Position numbers and translations under genes: made by a program
In this document: one piece after another, positions 1 to 6,752 of the stretch
Numbering within the stretch: position 1 is the first letter of the stretch
Layout of the letters: each line of letters opens with the position of its first letter
Notes under the pieces: model-generated
What the model was told of the DNA's origin: nothing
Database searches by the model: none
The model's input: the letters and a program-made list of their open reading frames with translations, nothing else
NCBI GenBank assembly: GCA_020346805.1
Contig: CP070790.1
Coordinates: 1,923,839-1,930,673, forward strand
Direction of reading: 5' to 3'
From: Planctomycetota bacterium
GTDB lineage: Bacteria; Planctomycetota; Phycisphaerae; UBA1845; PWPN01
DNA length: 6,835 nt

Positions 1-106
1 CTTTTGGCATCATCTTATGCGAGAACGCGCTTGGAACATAAGTCATCCTGTGGTTGAGAGTAAAACGTAGATTTATAAAGAGTTATGATCTAAAATACTC
101 TTCCAA
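1..106. other. Upstream flank, no supported gene
   Basis: All three forward frames close here, with stops at 39-41, 55-57 and 68-70, so at most the last residues of an upstream gene could be present. A TATGAT resembling a -10 box lies at 84-89, but no good -35 stands at normal distance. If it were used, the transcript would begin only about 10 bases before the glycosyltransferase start. No clear Shine-Dalgarno sequence precedes that start. Confidence 0.4.
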
Positions 107-2002
107 ATGATAGTCGAGTTGAGAAATTCCAACAATAACAACCCACCCGACGGGGGATCCTCTGGGCCATTCGGTAAGCGATCCATATCGTCCATTTTGT
201 TGCTCATGTTGGCAGCGTGCATGGCTTGGGGAATCAGCATCGTGCTACCCTGCGAACATCCGTTTGGACGTATAGCTACTCTGGATAATTGGTTCGCCTT
301 TGGTTTCCGTATACTGCGTGACACACTACAGGCTATATCCATACTGGCCCTGGCGATATCTGTGTCAGTATTTTTACCCCGCATCGGCCTGGTAATCGAA
401 CGGGTAATATTAAAATCCAGACGTTGGCAATTCCTTACCGTTACTATGCTCTTGACGTTTCTAACTTCCGTTCTGTTCAATTACATCGTTTTTGAGAGCT
501 TTCCAAATGTTATCGATGAGATTGCTATGTTGTTTCAGGCGAAGCTGTTGGCCACAGGTCGGCTGTTTGCCGAAACACCGAAGCTGATTGATTTCTTTGA
601 TACGGAATTCATCGTTGCCGATGGGCCGCGCTGGTATGGGAAATACTTTATCGGGTCATCGCTGATCCTTATTCCCGGTGTATGGTTAGGTGTGCCTTGG
701 ATCATTAATCCAATTCTCAGTACAGCTGCCATCTATTTGACCTACATAATCGGCTTCAACCTGTTTAACGACAAAATTGCCAGAGTTGCGACATTATTGA
801 TGCTGATATCACCATTCCGAGTGGTCATATTTGCATCCATGATGTCCCATCCGGTGTGCCTGGTAACCATGACTTTGTTTGCATTGTCGGCCATCAAAGC
901 AGTCAAGGATCCTACCCGGTTCGGGTGGGCATTGGTTGCCGGTTCGAGTTTAGGCTTTGCCCTGAACTGTCGGCCGTTGACTGCGGTGGCCATGGGTTCG
1001 GTTATCGGCCTGGCTGCACTATATAACATGCCCTGGCGGCAATTTCGCTGGCAGACGGTGGCAGCATTTGTAGCTCCTTTATTGTTATTTGCTTTTGTGT
1101 TTTTCAGCTACAACAAGGCACTGACCGGTGATATTTTTGTCACCCCGTTCAATAAATGGTCGCCAAATGATCATTTGGGCTTCGGTCCGGATGTGGGATT
1201 GGAATACTGGCCTGAAGTCGATCGTGGATATAGTCTTGAAAAGGCCTTATTCAAAAATACTTATTTCAATCTCGAAGGTTTGGGGATTAATCTTTTGGGG
1301 TGGGGGCACGTGACATTTTTATTGCTGCTCTGGCCAATCCTCTTTTCATCTTGGCCCAAGCGGACCTGGGCATTGGCTGCGATAGTTGCAGGTCTTATGT
1401 TGGCATATTTCTTCTACATAACCCATGCCGTATTAGCCGGATTGCCGCGTTATTGGTCAGAGGTAATGCCCATGATGTTTATGATAGTCGCAATTGCCCT
1501 GGTTGGTATACGCCGAAAATTACCCTTAATTTGTCAGAGATTTGATATCAGGCCGGCAGTCCGAACAGGTAGGGCCGCCTGCTGGTTGGCAGGATTGATG
1601 ATCACCATCTGGGGTGTACCATATGGCTATGGGATGATAATTAATGAGTGGTGTTTTGACTGGAAAACACGGGGCGACAGAGATCGTGTTTATCGACTGG
1701 TAAAAGAGACCAACCTTGGTAATGCCTTGGTTTTTATAGAGACCGGATACTATCGCGATCCCAAACAAAATAATATTGATGAATACAGGCTCCTCTTGAT
1801 ACGCAACGATCCTGATCTTAACGGTTCGATTATATATGCCCGCGACCTGGGAGCCCGCAATACGGAATTGATAAACCAATATCCACAGCGAAAAGCTTAC
1901 CGATTTGTCCGCGACCAATATGGCCTGGAGGACCAATTAGTCCTGATCTCATCTCCTGATATTAGGGAGGAAGAAATTAACTCAGCTTCGAAACCGCCAT
2001 AA
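107..2002 (+). CDS. GT-C membrane glycosyltransferase (ArnT/PMT-like, GT39-type)
   Basis: This is a 631-residue polytopic inner-membrane protein. Hydrophobic segments are visible near residues 26-48, 72-91, 108-128, 180-220, 225-265, 272-306, 316-335, 402-440, 450-467 and 490-510. Between the early segments a loop carries Asp137-Glu138 in the context NVIDEIAMLFQAK, the acidic motif typical of GT-C enzymes that use polyprenyl-phosphate sugars. Further family-like signatures are WYGKY (about 176-180), SMMSHP (244-249) and RPLTA (289-293). A soluble tail of about 118 residues (514-631), containing IIYARDLG, should face the periplasm. Expected role: transfer of a sugar from a lipid-linked donor to a lipid, glycan or protein. 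Donor and acceptor cannot be read from sequence. The start is the first ATG after an in-frame TGA at 86-88; no convincing ribosome-binding site precedes it. The gene converges with the Kelch gene and has no obvious operon partner in view. Confidence 0.8.
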   Translation: MIVELRNSNNNNPPDGGSSGPFGKRSISSILLLMLAACMAWGISIVLPCEHPFGRIATLDNWFAFGFRILRDTLQAISILALAISVSVFLPRIGLVIERVILKSRRWQFLTVTMLLTFLTSVLFNYIVFESFPNVIDEIAMLFQAKLLATGRLFAETPKLIDFFDTEFIVADGPRWYGKYFIGSSLILIPGVWLGVPWIINPILSTAAIYLTYIIGFNLFNDKIARVATLLMLISPFRVVIFASMMSHPVCLVTMTLFALSAIKAVKDPTRFGWALVAGSSLGFALNCRPLTAVAMGSVIGLAALYNMPWRQFRWQTVAAFVAPLLLFAFVFFSYNKALTGDIFVTPFNKWSPNDHLGFGPDVGLEYWPEVDRGYSLEKALFKNTYFNLEGLGINLLGWGHVTFLLLLWPILFSSWPKRTWALAAIVAGLMLAYFFYITHAVLAGLPRYWSEVMPMMFMIVAIALVGIRRKLPLICQRFDIRPAVRTGRAACWLAGLMITIWGVPYGYGMIINEWCFDWKTRGDRDRVYRLVKETNLGNALVFIETGYYRDPKQNNIDEYRLLLIRNDPDLNGSIIYARDLGARNTELINQYPQRKAYRFVRDQYGLEDQLVLISSPDIREEEINSASKPP

Positions 2003-2044
2003 AATACATTGATCCAAACAGCGCAACCAAATACCCCACCGTTA
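2003..2044. other. Convergent intergenic spacer (42 bp)
   Basis: This short gap separates the stop codons of the glycosyltransferase (+) and the Kelch gene (-). I see no GC-rich stem with a T-tract on either strand, so the two transcripts may overlap at their 3' ends. Confidence 0.5.
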
Positions 2045-3088
2045 TTATTCAAACTTGAAGCTGAAACCTTCATTAATGTCGGTAAATGTGCGATAAATCT
2101 GCGGAGCGCCTGCAGCTACATAGACCACATCATCGATCACCCCTGCCTGAGTACTGTGGCGCGGCGTTATCATGGGCGATAACGTACGCCATGTGTTGGT
2201 TGCAGGGTTGTATTCCTCGTTTTCCGCGAAGACTCCCGTGGGATTCGCCGCCCCTTCGCCGCCCATGATTAGTATTTTGCCTAATAAGACCGCTGCTGAA
2301 AAACCGGCACGAGCCGTAGGTAGAGAAGCCATGGTTTCCCAGCTTCGAGACGCGGGATCGAATGCCTCGTGAACGTTCAGGATTGAAAAGACGTCTGTCT
2401 GGCGTCCGCCGATCATGTGGATCTTGCCATTCAATGCGGCGGCAACGCAGTGGTCCCGCGCGGTCGGCATGGGGCAGACTAACGTCAGATCGGTCCATTG
2501 ATCGGTGGCCGGATCGTATTCGAAGACGAAGTTGGTCGCCTGATAATTGGATAATCCGCCAAGACAGTAAATCTTGCCATTAACAACACCTACCCCCATT
2601 ATGCCTAAAGGAGCGGGCATTGAAGCCTTTGCCGTCCATTGATTGGTGGCCGGATTGTATGCATAAACTTCGCTAACGGACGGGCCGGGGAATTCTATGG
2701 TTCCCCCTATGGCATATAAAATTCCGTCGACAACTGCCGCCCCCATGTGGTCCACTTGTGTGCCCGGATGAGAAGCAAGCTGGGTCCAGGCATCGACCGG
2801 GGGCGGATCGTAGCGATAGAGTGAATTGATCGGGCCGTTCTCCAGCCGTCCGCCTACATAATAAAGCTTTCCATCAATCACAGCAGCCGCCGATTCATGA
2901 AACGGTACCGGAGCACGGGCAAAGGATAACCAACGTCCACCGCCCGGAATAGGTTCTGTGTTTGGTCCAGCTGGCGAACCAAGGCAACCTTGCATTACGA
3001 CTGGCGGAAACGCCAAAAACGCACATAACAGTGGGATGGCCGCTATCGAATAACCACAGCGAAATTTCTGTAATGATATCTTTTTCAT
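2045..3088 (-). CDS. Exported Kelch-repeat beta-propeller protein, possible lipoprotein
   Basis: This 347-residue protein starts MKKISLQKF followed by a hydrophobic stretch (about 13-32), a clear export signal. Cys35 in VMQGC could be a lipidated cysteine, but Met at -3 and Gln at -2 make a poor lipobox. The mature part is six Kelch repeats with a very regular period of 49-50 residues. Their Gly-Gly pairs fall at 79-80, 128-129, 177-178, 227-228 and 276-277, with a degenerate Ala-Gly at 326-327. Each of the first five repeats is followed by Tyr/Phe-x-Pro and Trp, such as YNPATNQW at 144-151 and YDPATDQW at 191-198. Six blades make a complete Kelch propeller. Bacterial relatives include binding proteins and enzymes such as sialate epimerases and galactose-oxidase-like proteins. 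I see no catalytic signature, so a binding role outside the cytoplasm is the safest call. The start is well supported by AGGAG 10 bases upstream. It is divergent from the cytochrome pair. Confidence 0.85.
   Translation of the reverse strand: MKKISLQKFRCGYSIAAIPLLCAFLAFPPVVMQGCLGSPAGPNTEPIPGGGRWLSFARAPVPFHESAAAVIDGKLYYVGGRLENGPINSLYRYDPPPVDAWTQLASHPGTQVDHMGAAVVDGILYAIGGTIEFPGPSVSEVYAYNPATNQWTAKASMPAPLGIMGVGVVNGKIYCLGGLSNYQATNFVFEYDPATDQWTDLTLVCPMPTARDHCVAAALNGKIHMIGGRQTDVFSILNVHEAFDPASRSWETMASLPTARAGFSAAVLLGKILIMGGEGAANPTGVFAENEEYNPATNTWRTLSPMITPRHSTQAGVIDDVVYVAAGAPQIYRTFTDINEGFSFKFE
2493..2660 (-). repeat. Pair of near-identical 27-bp segments within the Kelch gene
   Basis: Positions 2493-2519 and 2634-2660 agree at 25 of 27 bases, the two differences both being C/T. 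They lie 141 bp (47 codons) apart and encode YDPATDQWT and YNPATNQWT in Kelch repeats 3 and 2. Other blades (for example YNPATNTW in repeat 5, near 2190-2213) share the protein motif but have diverged more in DNA. Confidence 0.8.
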
Positions 3089-3098
3089 AAGGATAATT

Positions 3099-3103
3099 CT
3101 CCT
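3099..3103 (-). promoter_or_regulatory. Ribosome-binding site of the Kelch gene
   Basis: Read on the minus strand this is AGGAG, 10 bases before the ATG at 3088-3086. It is a strong Shine-Dalgarno match and fixes the start of the Kelch protein. Confidence 0.75.
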
Positions 3104-3310
3104 ATTCTAAACATGGAGCTTTTTAAGTGATCAATAGTGTATCTCAAAGTGTGTAACCTTTTTTAAGCGTTTTATTTAGAATATGTTTGCATGCATCCTT
3201 GGACAACATGAAAAGTGCAGATATTTTATATAATAGACCTGTCTGGGCCACAAGAGAAGGCTAACTTGTAAAATTATGGCCAAAATGAGCCGCCGTGACT
3301 AATACATGTA

Positions 3311-3376
3311 GATAGTTGACATATTAAGGTGGTATTCATAAGCTGCTCGTAGCTAAATAGTGACATATTGAGGAGA
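3311..3376. repeat. Imperfect direct repeat, candidate regulator-binding sites
   Basis: TGACATATTAAGG at 3317-3329 recurs as TGACATATTGAGG at 3361-3373, 12 of 13 bases identical. The start-to-start distance is 44 bases, about four helical turns. Both copies are preceded by ATAG or ATAGT, so similarity extends a few bases upstream with a one-base offset. The repeat lies about 150-200 bases before the cytochrome gene. A role as an operator pair is inference from position and spacing. Confidence 0.4.
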
Positions 3377-3441
3377 TAACATCATCAGCATGTGGAGGGG
3401 TATTGCAGTATCAATGTAATCCTGTATAGTTCTTTTTGACA

Positions 3442-3472
3442 CATGAATTTTTTAATTCCTGATTTTTTCATG
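3442..3472. repeat. Inverted repeat CATGAA...TTCATG upstream of the cytochrome gene
   Basis: CATGAA at 3442-3447 is matched by TTCATG at 3467-3472 with a 19-base AT-rich interior. It begins next to the TTGACA at 3436-3441 and ends 50 bases before the cytochrome ATG. It could be a dyad for a DNA-binding protein, but a six-base arm in AT-rich DNA can arise by chance. Confidence 0.25.
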
Positions 3473-3511
3473 GGTTGTGAAAATTAATTAATAAATTTCT
3501 TTATAGATTAC

Positions 3512-3516
3512 AAGAG
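3512..3516 (+). promoter_or_regulatory. Ribosome-binding site of the monohaem cytochrome gene
   Basis: AAGAG ends 6 bases before ATG 3523 and directly abuts TTG 3517. This spacing favours the ATG over the TTG as the start. Confidence 0.5.
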
Positions 3517-3522
3517 TTGAAC

Positions 3523-3879
3523 ATGGATGTGGTGCGTGAGTTATTGATGTTTTCTGTTGTAGTTTTGTGTGTGGTTTTTATTTTTGCCGCACAGTGTTTA
3601 CCGGTTAATACAATCGAACGGCCTGTGGGAAATGCCACTAATGGTGCAACATTATTTGCCACAGGCGACGGTCAAGGTCCCGGATGTCAGAGTTGCCATT
3701 GCCCCGATGCCTCCGGTGGTTGCCGGCTTAGTCCCCCCAACATTCGGGGCAAAGCTAACGATGTTATTGATGCCCGCACTCGGGATACGAGTATCCAACA
3801 CCCCGGCGGTAAATATAGTTTTACCGATCAGGATGTTGCCGATCTCGAAGCCTATTTGGCTACGTTTGATTCCGGATGA
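3523..3879 (+). CDS. Small monohaem c-type cytochrome, membrane-anchored or exported
   Basis: This 118-residue protein (120 if TTG 3517 is used) begins with a hydrophobic segment, about residues 7-23, acting as a signal peptide or membrane anchor. One haem-attachment motif follows, CQSCH, with Cys55, Cys58 and proximal His59. The C-terminal part, HPGGKYSFTDQDVADLEAYLATF, matches the last helix of class I cytochromes c. No Met occurs after the haem site, so the usual Met axial ligand is missing; His93 in QHPGG is the only His there and a candidate sixth ligand. Two further cysteines (60 and 67) flank PDASGG right after the haem motif and might form a disulfide. Expected role: electron carrier on the outer face of the cytoplasmic membrane. 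It sits 56 bp upstream of the propeller-pentahaem gene on the same strand, so co-transcription and electron exchange with that protein are likely but inferred. Confidence 0.85.
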   Translation: MDVVRELLMFSVVVLCVVFIFAAQCLPVNTIERPVGNATNGATLFATGDGQGPGCQSCHCPDASGGCRLSPPNIRGKANDVIDARTRDTSIQHPGGKYSFTDQDVADLEAYLATFDSG

Positions 3880-3922
3880 TAAGTATCCAGGAGTCTCAGG
3901 TCATCACATGAAGCCACGGGCC

Positions 3923-3927
3923 GGGAG
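3923..3927 (+). promoter_or_regulatory. Ribosome-binding site deciding the start of the pentahaem gene
   Basis: GGGAG ends 8 bases before ATG 3936 but only 2 bases before the in-frame ATG 3930. The normal spacing makes ATG 3936 the likelier start and shortens the protein by two residues. Confidence 0.65.
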
Positions 3928-3935
3928 CAATGATC

Positions 3936-6752
3936 ATGTTTCGCATAAGCTCGATTAAAATGCTTAGCTGTTTGTTCATGATGTTTGTCGGTCTGGTTGC
4001 CTGCCCATTGGCTTGTGTTCTATCTTTTCCCCCCGATGATACTTCTGAACAGACCGTCCCGACCTCGTTCGGAGAGTTCAACCGCAAGACGATTCTAGTT
4101 GGCGGGCAAGAACCGGCGACATCATTTGAGCAGCCGGCGTTCATCATCTTTGGTCCGGACGGTCGGCTCTATGTATCTACTTATACCGGTCTTCTGTTTG
4201 CCATCTCGCTGAATGAGAGTCACGATGTTACTAACGTCGAGACCTATAAGCCGGTGGGAGGACGGATGTTGACCGGCTTGGCTTTCGATCCGGCGGCCAC
4301 AGCGGAAAACCTCGTGTTGTATGTGGCGAGCAACAATCCACCGATGTTGGGGGTGGAGGATTTTACCGGTAAGGTGTCTCGCCTGGACGGCTTCGGGAGC
4401 GGCGCTGTGACTGATGTGATCGTCGGATTACCGCGGTCAGCGGAGAATCATATGACCTTCGATCTGGCCTTCGGGCCGGATGGCCGATTGTATATCGCCC
4501 AGGGAGGAAATACGAACAACGGAGCACCGGCCCCGGGTCTGTTCGATAATCGTCCGGAACGCGAATTGTCTGCTGCGGTTCTGGTAGCGGACGTCAAGAG
4601 CCCTGGTTTTTCCGGAGTGGGCGATGTCGAAGTCTTCGCCCCCGGATTGCGTAACGCATATGGGATGACTTGGCACAGTAACGGCTACTTGTATGCAGTT
4701 GAGCAAGGTTCCAATGCTGGGTTAGGAGACCGGCCGACACCCGACGGTGGTGTGATTCCCGTTCCTTCGATGAAGGATACGCTCGAAGTCCTGCTGCCTG
4801 ATCACTACTTTGGCCATCCCAATCCCGCCCGCGGTCAGTTTGCCTTCAATGAAAACCTGGCCGATGGAACCCCTTATCAGCCACCGTTGAAGACCTTCGC
4901 GACGGGGTCCGTGGTGACGGGCGTTGCTGAATACACTCATTCTGCCAACGGCGGGAACCTGCAGGGAAGTCTGCTTATTACCGGCTTTGTCGATCACAAC
5001 CTCCATTATGTGATACTCTCGGATGACGGTTTGAGTCTGGTCGGCGAGGGAATCCTCGAGCACAACTTCGCCAATCCGGTCGACGTGGCCGTGGGGTCTG
5101 ATGGCACCATCTATGTTCTGGAAGCGGGAGCGACGTTGGCTTTCGGGGGGACGGGCTCTTCAAAGATTGCCGTTTTGGAGCCACTAGGTGCGGACAGCGG
5201 CCAGGAGGAATCCCTGGCCCTGTTTAGTCTGTCGAGTAACTGTACAACTTGCCATATGTCCTTGTTCGACGAGGCGGGAAATGATGTTTCTATCGACGCC
5301 CACTGGCGTCCGACCATGATGGCCAATTCTGCCCGTGACCCGCTTTGGCAGGCCAAAGTCAGTTCGGAAGTGTCCCGCAATCCTGCATTGAAAGAACTCA
5401 TCGAGGACAAATGTACTACCTGTCACATGCCCATGGCCCGTACGCAGGCCGTCTTTGACGGCGCCTCCGGGGTGATATTCGGCGACGGCTTTCTTGATTC
5501 CGAAAATGCACTTAATCAACTATCCATCGATGGCGTATCCTGTACAGTTTGTCATCAATTTGAGGATGTGGCCTTGGGCGAAGAGGTCAGTTTCAGCGGT
5601 GGATACACCATAGAGACCTTGACCGCCTTACCGGATCGACTGGTCTACGGCCCGTTCTTCAATCCCCTGCAGGATCTTATGCGCACCGCCTCCGGCTTTG
5701 TTCCAGTTTGGGGTCCTCAGATCAGGGACGCTGGCCTGTGCGCTACCTGCCACACTTTGTACACGCCGGTGTTCGATGACCAGGGGAATGTGGTGGATGA
5801 GTTTCCCGAGCAAACCCCATACCTGGAATGGGAACATAGCGAGTTCGGAGACGTTTTTGGCCAGAATATAACCTGCCAGGACTGCCATATGCCTGAGGCA
5901 GTCGGGTCGGTGGCTATTTCATTTTTCCCGCAGGGGTTGCTGGGGCGTAGTCCCTTCGGCCAACATCACTTTGTGGGAGGGAACACCTTTATGCTGGAGA
6001 TTCATAAGTCTAATATGCAAACCCTTGATCTGATGACCAGCGCTTCTGAGCTTGATGCCACCCTGGCCCTTACCCTCACTCAACTACAAAGCGACACAGC
6101 CGATTTAGCCCTGGTATACACGCAAGCTGGTGAGGATACACTGACTGTTGAACTGAGTGTGACCAACAAGGCCGGGCATAAGTTCCCTACCGGTTATCCT
6201 GCCCGTCGGGCATGGATTCATCTGACCATTACCGATGCCAATCAAGAGGTGATCTTTGAGTCAGGTGCTGTTCAATCTGATGGTCGTATTGTGGGTGATG
6301 ATGCCAATAGCGATTCCCTGGCATTTGAGCAGCATTATGACCTTATCACCAGTCCCGATCAGGTGCAGATATACCAGGCGATAATGGCGGATAACAGCAA
6401 CCGAGTTACATACACGCTGCTAAATGCAGAGAGCTACGTTCAGGATAACCGCCTACTTCCCAGCGGTTTTGACAAAAGTACAGCCGATTCAGATATCGCG
6501 GTTCGAGGCGCTGCCGCCGATGACGATGACTTCATCGGCGGTTCGGATCGGGTAACCTATCAGGTTAACGTAGCGGGATATTCGGGTCCGTTTACGGTTG
6601 AGGCTGATTTGTTATATCAAAGTGTGCCGCCGGTTTTCGTGGACGACCTTAGGCAGAGCAACACCGAGCAGGTTAATAGCTTCGTTGGCCTTTATGATAG
6701 TGCTGATCGTCAGCCGATTACTGTTGCTTCTGCGCAAACGACGGTACCATAG
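3936..6752 (+). CDS. Lipoprotein fusing a glucose/sorbosone dehydrogenase-like propeller to a pentahaem cytochrome c
   Basis: This is a 938-residue protein. Residues 1-22 form a lipoprotein signal ending in LVAC (lipobox, Cys23), so it should be lipid-anchored outside the cytoplasm. Residues 48-415 resemble the soluble PQQ glucose/sorbosone dehydrogenase propeller: blade motifs FGPDGRLYV (72-80), FGPDGRLYI (179-187) and SDGTIYVLE (387-395), plus RPERELSAAVL (206-216) and HPNPARG (294-300). His172 and Arg239-Asn240 occupy contexts like the catalytic His and PQQ-contacting Arg-Asn of that family. Residues 436-651 carry five CXXCH haem sites, at Cys436, 493, 536, 602 and 647. The tail (about 715-905) looks beta-rich and contains GHKFPTGYP with His748, a possible axial ligand. 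Expected role: oxidation of a sugar or similar alcohol, with electrons passed through the five haems, perhaps to the adjacent monohaem cytochrome. Substrate, PQQ use and outer-membrane location are not shown. The propeller could instead be a non-catalytic binding domain. Confidence 0.85.
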   Translation: MFRISSIKMLSCLFMMFVGLVACPLACVLSFPPDDTSEQTVPTSFGEFNRKTILVGGQEPATSFEQPAFIIFGPDGRLYVSTYTGLLFAISLNESHDVTNVETYKPVGGRMLTGLAFDPAATAENLVLYVASNNPPMLGVEDFTGKVSRLDGFGSGAVTDVIVGLPRSAENHMTFDLAFGPDGRLYIAQGGNTNNGAPAPGLFDNRPERELSAAVLVADVKSPGFSGVGDVEVFAPGLRNAYGMTWHSNGYLYAVEQGSNAGLGDRPTPDGGVIPVPSMKDTLEVLLPDHYFGHPNPARGQFAFNENLADGTPYQPPLKTFATGSVVTGVAEYTHSANGGNLQGSLLITGFVDHNLHYVILSDDGLSLVGEGILEHNFANPVDVAVGSDGTIYVLEAGATLAFGGTGSSKIAVLEPLGADSGQEESLALFSLSSNCTTCHMSLFDEAGNDVSIDAHWRPTMMANSARDPLWQAKVSSEVSRNPALKELIEDKCTTCHMPMARTQAVFDGASGVIFGDGFLDSENALNQLSIDGVSCTVCHQFEDVALGEEVSFSGGYTIETLTALPDRLVYGPFFNPLQDLMRTASGFVPVWGPQIRDAGLCATCHTLYTPVFDDQGNVVDEFPEQTPYLEWEHSEFGDVFGQNITCQDCHMPEAVGSVAISFFPQGLLGRSPFGQHHFVGGNTFMLEIHKSNMQTLDLMTSASELDATLALTLTQLQSDTADLALVYTQAGEDTLTVELSVTNKAGHKFPTGYPARRAWIHLTITDANQEVIFESGAVQSDGRIVGDDANSDSLAFEQHYDLITSPDQVQIYQAIMADNSNRVTYTLLNAESYVQDNRLLPSGFDKSTADSDIAVRGAAADDDDFIGGSDRVTYQVNVAGYSGPFTVEADLLYQSVPPVFVDDLRQSNTEQVNSFVGLYDSADRQPITVASAQTTVP

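Larger units (their letters stand above)
3104..3511. other. AT-rich divergent intergenic region
   Basis: About 400 bases lie between the start regions of the Kelch gene (-) and the cytochrome gene (+). No ORF with a credible ribosome-binding site is present. Promoter-like fragments on the + strand are TATAAT at 3229-3234 (no good -35), TTGACA at 3316-3321 and TTGACA at 3436-3441. Neither TTGACA has a good -10 at 16-18 bases. On the minus strand I found no convincing -35/-10 pair. Promoters for both flanking genes must lie here unless transcription comes from farther away, but I cannot name the exact sites. Confidence 0.5.

Noticed and set aside
73..480. 135-codon minus-strand ORF opposite the glycosyltransferase start
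   Set aside because: It is an antisense shadow with no ribosome-binding site or domain pattern. The opposite strand encodes clear membrane segments and the GT-C acidic motif.
2130..2498. 122-codon minus-strand ORF inside the Kelch gene
   Set aside because: It is Arg-rich and repeat-free, as expected from an out-of-frame reading of the Kelch coding sequence, whose own frame has regular blade periodicity.
2045..3088. Regularly spaced repeats that might suggest a CRISPR array
   Set aside because: The period is about 147-150 bases and follows the protein blades. The repeats are imperfect and coding, without unique spacers.
3229..3234. Perfect TATAAT -10 box on the + strand
   Set aside because: No -35-like hexamer lies 16-18 bases upstream, and the DNA is so AT-rich that the match is expected by chance. 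It is noted only within the intergenic entry.
3394..3406. Sigma-54-like GG...GC promoter in GTGGAGGGGTATTGCAG
   Set aside because: The spacing between GG and GC is 9 rather than the required 10, and the -24 element is otherwise poor.
3390..3419. Nine-codon ORF (MWRGIAVSM) after AGGAG at 3371-3375, a possible leader peptide
   Set aside because: The gap from AGGAG to the ATG is 14 bases, too long for efficient initiation, and no attenuator-like stems follow it.
3569..3958. 129-codon + strand ORF overlapping the monohaem cytochrome gene
   Set aside because: It is a shifted reading of the cytochrome gene. The cytochrome frame has the signal segment, CXXCH and class I C-terminal helix, while this frame has no recognisable motif.
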